A stretch of 18,347 nucleotides of DNA from an uncultured Prevotellaceae bacterium (GTDB taxonomy: Bacteria; Bacteroidota; Bacteroidia; Bacteroidales; Bacteroidaceae): contig CADCEQ010000047.1 in NCBI GenBank assembly GCA_902800435.1, positions 1 to 18,347 on the forward strand, written 5' to 3'. Below the pieces are notes generated by a model, which saw nothing but the letters and a program-made list of their open reading frames with translations, did not search any database and was not told the DNA's origin. Shown here in pieces: positions 14,605-18,347 of this stretch (position 1 is the first letter of the stretch; the number at the start of each line of letters is the position of its first letter). The translations under genes and the position numbers were made by a program.

Positions 14605-14610
14605 AAGGAG
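14605..14610 (+). promoter_or_regulatory. Shine-Dalgarno-like site for the 51-residue protein
   Basis: AAGGAG lies three bases before the ATG at 14614. The spacing is short, but a purine-rich site in a group that seldom uses one supports translation of this small gene. Confidence 0.4.
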
Positions 14611-14613
14611 TTT

Positions 14614-14769
14614 ATGGATAGTAACATCGGATATTACCTGTTTGCACTGGTGGCCATCATTGTGGCCTTCCTGATAGTCAAGAAGGTGACGACGTGCCTC
14701 TTGAAGTCGGTGGTGCTCATCGTCCTGGCCGCCGTCCTGGCCTTCGTTTATTTCTATTACATGAGATGA
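14614..14769 (+). CDS. Small membrane protein, 51 residues, function unknown
   Basis: The frame from ATG 14614 to TGA 14767-14769 encodes 51 residues. There are two hydrophobic helices (about residues 6-21, YYLFALVAIIVAFLIV, and 31-48, VVLIVLAAVLAFVYFYY) joined by a short basic loop (KKVTTCLLK), so a hairpin in the inner membrane is predicted. Evidence that it is a gene: AAGGAG upstream, tight placement after the pseudouridine synthase (11-base gap), an ATGA overlap with the next gene at 14766-14769, and a strongly hydrophobic composition typical of real small membrane proteins. I recognise no family. The longer frame that overlaps it in another phase (from 14694) is the upstream extension of the next gene and gives an unlikely Arg/Gly/Pro-rich leader. 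Confidence 0.7.
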   Translation: MDSNIGYYLFALVAIIVAFLIVKKVTTCLLKSVVLIVLAAVLAFVYFYYMR

Positions 14770-16328
14770 CGAGCGAGTACCAGATAAGGGTGCTGCCGCA
14801 GGTGGCTGCCGACGAGCAGAACCTGAAGGCGTGGCTGGCCGACGAGAAGGGCTTCGACGTGCGCAGCTGTACCGCTGTGCGTATTCTGAAGCGCAGCATC
14901 GATGCCCGCCAACGCACCATCTTCGTCAACCTCAAGGTTCGCGTCTATCTGAACGAGCTCCCTGCTGACGATGCTTATGTGCATACTGAGTACGGCGACG
15001 TCTCAGAGTGCCCGCAGGTCATCGTTGTCGGTGCTGGGCCGGGCGGACTGTTTGCCGCCTTGCGACTCATTGAGTTAGGCTTGCGCCCCGTCGTGCTCGA
15101 GCGCGGCAAGAACGTCCACGAGCGCAAGCGCGACCTGGCCGAGATTGCCCGCACGCAGCAGGTCGACAACGAGAGCAACTACTGCTTCGGCGAGGGTGGG
15201 GCAGGGGCCTACTCTGACGGCAAGCTCTACACACGCTCAAAGAAGCGCGGCAGCATCGACAAGATTCTGAACGTACTGTGCCAGCATGGTGCCTCGGCGG
15301 CCATCCTCGCCGACGCTCATCCGCACATCGGCACTGACCGACTGCCTAAGGTCATCGAGAACATCCGCAACACCATCATCCGCTGCGGCGGCGAGGTACA
15401 CTTCCAGACGAAGGTGACGAGTCTGATCTTAGAGGGCGACAAGGTCGTCGGCTGTGTGGCCGACAAGGAGTATCGCGGGCCTGTGATTCTGGCTACAGGC
15501 CATTCTGCCAGAGATGTGTATCGCTACCTGGCCGACGCAAAGATTGAAATCGAGGCGAAGGGCATTGCCGTAGGCGTGCGCCTGGAGCATCCCTCGCAGT
15601 TGATTGACCAGATTCAGTATCATTCGCGTCAGGGGCGCGGCAAGTACCTGCCTGCAGCAGAGTATTCGTTTGTTACGCAGGTCGACGGGCGTGGCGTCTA
15701 TTCGTTCTGCATGTGTCCTGGTGGCTTCGTCATTCCGGCGGCTACCGATAAGGAACAGATCGTGGTCAACGGCATGAGTCCAGCCAATCGCGGTACGGCC
15801 TGGTCGAACAGCGGCATGGTTGTCGAGGTAAGACCCGACGATGTGGAGGGCCATGACGACGATGTGCTGAAGGTGATGAGGTTTCAGGAGCAGCTGGAGC
15901 GCCTCTGCTGGCAGCAGGGCAATATGAAGCAGACGGCCCCCGCCCAGCGCATGGCCGACTTCGTGAACAACCGCCTCAGCTACGACCTGCCACGCAGCAG
16001 CTATGCTCCGGGCTTGCTGTCGAGTCCGCTCCACTTCTGGCTGCCGCCGATGATTGGCCGCCGGCTGCAGGAGGGCTTCAAGACCTTCGGCCGTCAGGCT
16101 CACGGCTTCCTCACCAACGAGGCCGTGCTCATAGCCATTGAGACGCGCACCAGCAGTCCTGTGCGTATCGTTCGCGATGCTGCCACCCTGCAGCATGTCC
16201 GTCTGCAGGGACTCTTCCCCTGCGGCGAGGGGGCAGGTTATGCAGGCGGCATCGTCTCGGCTGCCGTCGACGGTGAACGCTGTGCCGAGATGTGTGCCGA
16301 ACTTTTTTTAGGGAAATCAGAATCATAA
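14766..16328 (+). CDS. COG2509-type FAD-dependent dehydrogenase
   Basis: This is a 520-residue cytoplasmic flavoprotein. The start at 14766 (MTSEYQIRVLPQVAADEQ) gives the N-terminal domain seen in this family (about 1-80, with LKRSIDARQRTIFVNLKVRV). The FAD-binding Rossmann motif VIVVGAGPGGLFAALRLIE follows (GAGPGG at 89-94), then ERGKNV, YCFGEGGAGAYSDGKLYTR, HPHIGTDRLPKVIENIR, VILATGHSARDVY and, near the end, LFPCGEGAGYAGGIVSAAVDG. Proteins of this COG are annotated as uncharacterised FAD-dependent dehydrogenases; the substrate is unknown. It is translationally coupled to the 51-residue membrane protein by an ATGA overlap, and xylB begins 36 bases after its stop. Confidence 0.9.
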   Translation: MTSEYQIRVLPQVAADEQNLKAWLADEKGFDVRSCTAVRILKRSIDARQRTIFVNLKVRVYLNELPADDAYVHTEYGDVSECPQVIVVGAGPGGLFAALRLIELGLRPVVLERGKNVHERKRDLAEIARTQQVDNESNYCFGEGGAGAYSDGKLYTRSKKRGSIDKILNVLCQHGASAAILADAHPHIGTDRLPKVIENIRNTIIRCGGEVHFQTKVTSLILEGDKVVGCVADKEYRGPVILATGHSARDVYRYLADAKIEIEAKGIAVGVRLEHPSQLIDQIQYHSRQGRGKYLPAAEYSFVTQVDGRGVYSFCMCPGGFVIPAATDKEQIVVNGMSPANRGTAWSNSGMVVEVRPDDVEGHDDDVLKVMRFQEQLERLCWQQGNMKQTAPAQRMADFVNNRLSYDLPRSSYAPGLLSSPLHFWLPPMIGRRLQEGFKTFGRQAHGFLTNEAVLIAIETRTSSPVRIVRDAATLQHVRLQGLFPCGEGAGYAGGIVSAAVDGERCAEMCAELFLGKSES

Positions 16329-16364
16329 ACGTATTATAGTTGTAAAGCATCTAATTTTTTATTT

Positions 16365-17855
16365 ATGGCTAATCGATATTTGTTAGGCTTTGACGTAGGC
16401 AGTTCGTCAGTCAAGGCATCTTTGGTTAACGCCGACAGCGGCAAGTGTGTGGCTTCTGCATTCTATCCTGAGAAGGAGGCGCCGATTATGGCTGCCAAGG
16501 CAGGATGGGCTGAGCAGGAACCCAGTTCGTGGTGGGAGTATGCAAAACTCTCGCTGAAGAAGATTATGAGTGAGGCTGGTGCAACGGCCGAGGAAATCAA
16601 GGCCATCGGCATCTCCTACCAGATGCACGGTCTGGTGTGTGTCGACAAGGACCTGCAGGTGCTGCGTCCCTCCATCATCTGGTGCGACTCGCGCGCCGTT
16701 CCATACGGCGAGAAGGCTTTCAACGATCTGGGGGCAGACCAGTGTCTGAGCCATCTGCTCAACTCGCCCGGCAACTTCACAGCCGCCAAGCTGGCATGGG
16801 TGAAGGAGAATGAGCCCGAACTCTATAGTAAAATATATAAGGTAATGCTGCCTGGCGACTATCTGGCCATGCGCCTCAGCGGTGTAGCCAACACGACCGT
16901 TAGCGGACTCTCCGAGGGAATGTTCTGGGACTTCAAGGAGAACCAGCCCGCACAGTTCCTGCTCGACTACTACGGCTTTGACCGCTCGCTGATTGCCGAC
17001 ATCGTGCCCACGTTTGCTGAACAGAGCGTGGTGAGCGCCGAGGCAGCTGCAGAGTTGGGCCTGAAGGCCGGCACGCCCATCACCTATCGTGGTGGCGACC
17101 AGCCCAACAATGCCCTGTCGCTGAATGTGCTGAATCCTGGTGAGATTGCCGCAACGGCCGGCACGTCGGGTGTCGTCTATGGCGTACTGGGCGATGTCAA
17201 CTACGACCCGAAGTCGCGTGTCAACACCTTTGCCCACGTCAACCACACGGCAGACCAGACTCGTCTGGGCGTGCTCCTCTGCATTAACGGCACGGGCATC
17301 CTGAACGCCTGGGTTCACCGCAACGTGACGCCCGACATCTCGTATGCTGAGATGAACGACCTGGCAGCTCAGGCACCCATCGGCAGCGAGGGCGTGACCA
17401 TTGTCCCGTTCGGAAACGGTGCAGAGCGCGTCCTGGAGAACAAGGAAATCGGCTGCTCCATCAACGGTCTGAACTTCAACAAGCACTCAAAGGCTCACAT
17501 CGTGCGCGCCGCTCAGGAGGGCATCGTCTTCTCGTTCTGCTACGGCATGGAGATTATGCAGCAGATGGGTATGGACATTCAGAAGATTCACGCCGGCAAG
17601 GCGAATATGTTCCTCTCGCCGCTGTTCCGCAACACGCTGGCCGGCGTCAGCGGGGCCACCATCGAGCTCTACGATACCGACGGCTCTGTGGGTGCTGCCA
17701 AGGGTGCAGGTATCGGCTCGGGCATCTATAAGGACAACAACGAGGCCTTCGCTACGTTGGAGAAGCTGGAAGTCATTGAGCCCGATGCCAAGAACCGCGA
17801 GGCTTACAAGGCTGCCTACGAGGCTTGGAAAGAAACTTTAAACAATAAAATCTAA
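16365..17855 (+). CDS. xylB: Xylulokinase
   Basis: This is a 496-residue cytoplasmic FGGY-family sugar kinase that phosphorylates D-xylulose to xylulose 5-phosphate. The N-terminal ATPase fold opens with LLGFDVGSSSVKASLV (Asp10) and continues with GWAEQEPSSWW, ISYQMHGLVCVD and IIWCDSRA. The second half has TYRGGDQPNNALSLNVL with the catalytic base Asp245, followed by the phosphate loop IAATAGTSGVVYG, and ends with the family's GAAKGAGIGSGIY. Length is normal for XylB (about 485-500). The start has an A/T-rich leader and no Shine-Dalgarno site, as usual in Bacteroidota. It is followed 21 bases later by xylA, which produces its substrate. Confidence 0.95.
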   Translation: MANRYLLGFDVGSSSVKASLVNADSGKCVASAFYPEKEAPIMAAKAGWAEQEPSSWWEYAKLSLKKIMSEAGATAEEIKAIGISYQMHGLVCVDKDLQVLRPSIIWCDSRAVPYGEKAFNDLGADQCLSHLLNSPGNFTAAKLAWVKENEPELYSKIYKVMLPGDYLAMRLSGVANTTVSGLSEGMFWDFKENQPAQFLLDYYGFDRSLIADIVPTFAEQSVVSAEAAAELGLKAGTPITYRGGDQPNNALSLNVLNPGEIAATAGTSGVVYGVLGDVNYDPKSRVNTFAHVNHTADQTRLGVLLCINGTGILNAWVHRNVTPDISYAEMNDLAAQAPIGSEGVTIVPFGNGAERVLENKEIGCSINGLNFNKHSKAHIVRAAQEGIVFSFCYGMEIMQQMGMDIQKIHAGKANMFLSPLFRNTLAGVSGATIELYDTDGSVGAAKGAGIGSGIYKDNNEAFATLEKLEVIEPDAKNREAYKAAYEAWKETLNNKI

Positions 17856-17876
17856 CCAATTAGAAATTAAACATCT

Positions 17877-18347
17877 ATGGCAAAAGAGTATTTTCCGTTT
17901 ACCGGTAAGATTCCTTTCGAGGGAAAGGACAGTAAGAATGTAATGGCTTTCCACTATTACGAGCCTGAGAAGGTCGTGATGGGAAAGAAGATGAAGGACT
18001 GGCTGAAGTACGCTATGGCTTGGTGGCACACGCTGGGTGGCGCCTCTGCCGACCAGTTTGGCGGTCAGACCCGCAGCTACGAGTGGGACAAGGCTGCTGA
18101 TCCCGTTCAGCGCGCCAAGGACAAGATGGACGCTGGCTTCGAGATTATGGACAAGCTCGGCATTGAGTACTTCTGCTTCCACGATATCGACCTCGTTGAG
18201 GAGGCTGACACCATCGACGAGTATGAGGCCCGTATGAAGGCCATCACCGACTATGCTCTGGAGAAGATGAAGCAGTTCCCCAACATCAAGCTGCTCTGGG
18301 GTACGGCCAACGTGTTCGGCAACAAGCGCTATGCCAACGGTGCCTCC
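17877..18347 (+). CDS. xylA: Xylose isomerase, N-terminal part (cut by the window edge)
   Basis: The first 157 codons of a protein usually about 440 residues long are present. It begins MAKEYFPFTGKIPFEGKDS. It keeps YAMAWWHTLGGASADQFGG, the Phe-His-Asp motif with His102 (FCFHDIDL), and KLLWGTANVFGNKRYANGAS, all characteristic of the long (class II) xylose isomerases of Bacteroidota. The enzyme interconverts D-xylose and D-xylulose in the cytoplasm. The metal ligands lie beyond the window. The start follows the xylB stop by 21 A/T-rich bases with no promoter or terminator, so the two are expected to share a transcript. Confidence 0.96.
   Translation, partial: MAKEYFPFTGKIPFEGKDSKNVMAFHYYEPEKVVMGKKMKDWLKYAMAWWHTLGGASADQFGGQTRSYEWDKAADPVQRAKDKMDAGFEIMDKLGIEYFCFHDIDLVEEADTIDEYEARMKAITDYALEKMKQFPNIKLLWGTANVFGNKRYANGAS

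Noticed and set aside
14694..14765. A 24-codon N-terminal extension of the COG2509 gene
   Set aside because: It overlaps the 51-residue membrane gene in another frame and reads as Gly/Arg/Pro-rich sequence. The family N-terminus begins at the ATG at 14766.
16335..16342. TATAGTTG upstream of xylB as a promoter -7 element
   Set aside because: It departs from TAnnTTTG at one key base and has no TTTG at 19-21 bases upstream. xylB probably has its own promoter, but I cannot place it.

Overview
The window looks like chromosomal DNA from a Bacteroidota, most likely Prevotella or a close relative. Three points suggest this: promoter elements of the Bacteroidota type (TTTG, about 20 bases, TAnnTTTG) with few Shine-Dalgarno sites; a gene stock typical of the group (metal-type KdsA, GH43 enzymes, a dockerin-tailed EndA nuclease, COG2509 flavoprotein); and a xylB-xylA pair whose proteins resemble Prevotella/Bacteroides versions. 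The genus is inferred from recalled protein resemblance, not from a search. No rRNA, tRNA, CRISPR array, insertion sequence or integrase was seen, and no gap between genes exceeds about 100 bases.

Layout. (1) 1-4025, plus strand: the last codons of a UDP-glucose 6-dehydrogenase, then two lipoproteins (one unknown, one an NMT1/SsuA-like solute-binding protein) and a large TPR protein, all nearly touching. (2) 7021-4033, minus strand: kdsA, kdsD and a secreted phospholipase-D/cardiolipin-synthase-like protein, behind a good promoter only about 10 bases from the kdsA start. The first two make the KDO precursor of lipopolysaccharide. (3) 13607-7076, minus strand: phoH, a Bacteroidota-type ATP-grasp-like protein of unknown function, two secreted GH43-type glycosidases and a secreted EndA-type nuclease with chitobiase-like and dockerin modules. 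Spacing is -4, -4, +6 and +15 bases, so this looks like one transcription unit that mixes RNA/NTPase housekeeping with export of polymer-degrading enzymes. (4) 13706-16328, plus strand: an RluA-family pseudouridine synthase, a 51-residue membrane protein and a COG2509 FAD-dependent dehydrogenase. It diverges from phoH across a 98-base gap holding two back-to-back promoters. (5) 16365-18347, plus strand: xylB and the first 157 codons of xylA, the route from xylose to xylulose 5-phosphate.

How it fits together. The GH43 enzymes probably trim arabinose or xylose from plant arabinoxylan, and xylBA on the other strand would feed xylose into the pentose phosphate pathway, so part of the window supports xylan use. 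The left part concerns the cell envelope (UDP-glucuronate, KDO, phospholipid, lipoproteins). The most unusual things I can see are: a triplicated 22-bp unit inside the ATP-grasp-like gene that is read in all three frames and whose copy number decides whether the gene stays in frame; two promoters so close to start codons that their mRNAs should be almost leaderless; and the mixed phoH-glycosidase-nuclease operon. I did not find a clearly new multi-gene defence or mobile system.
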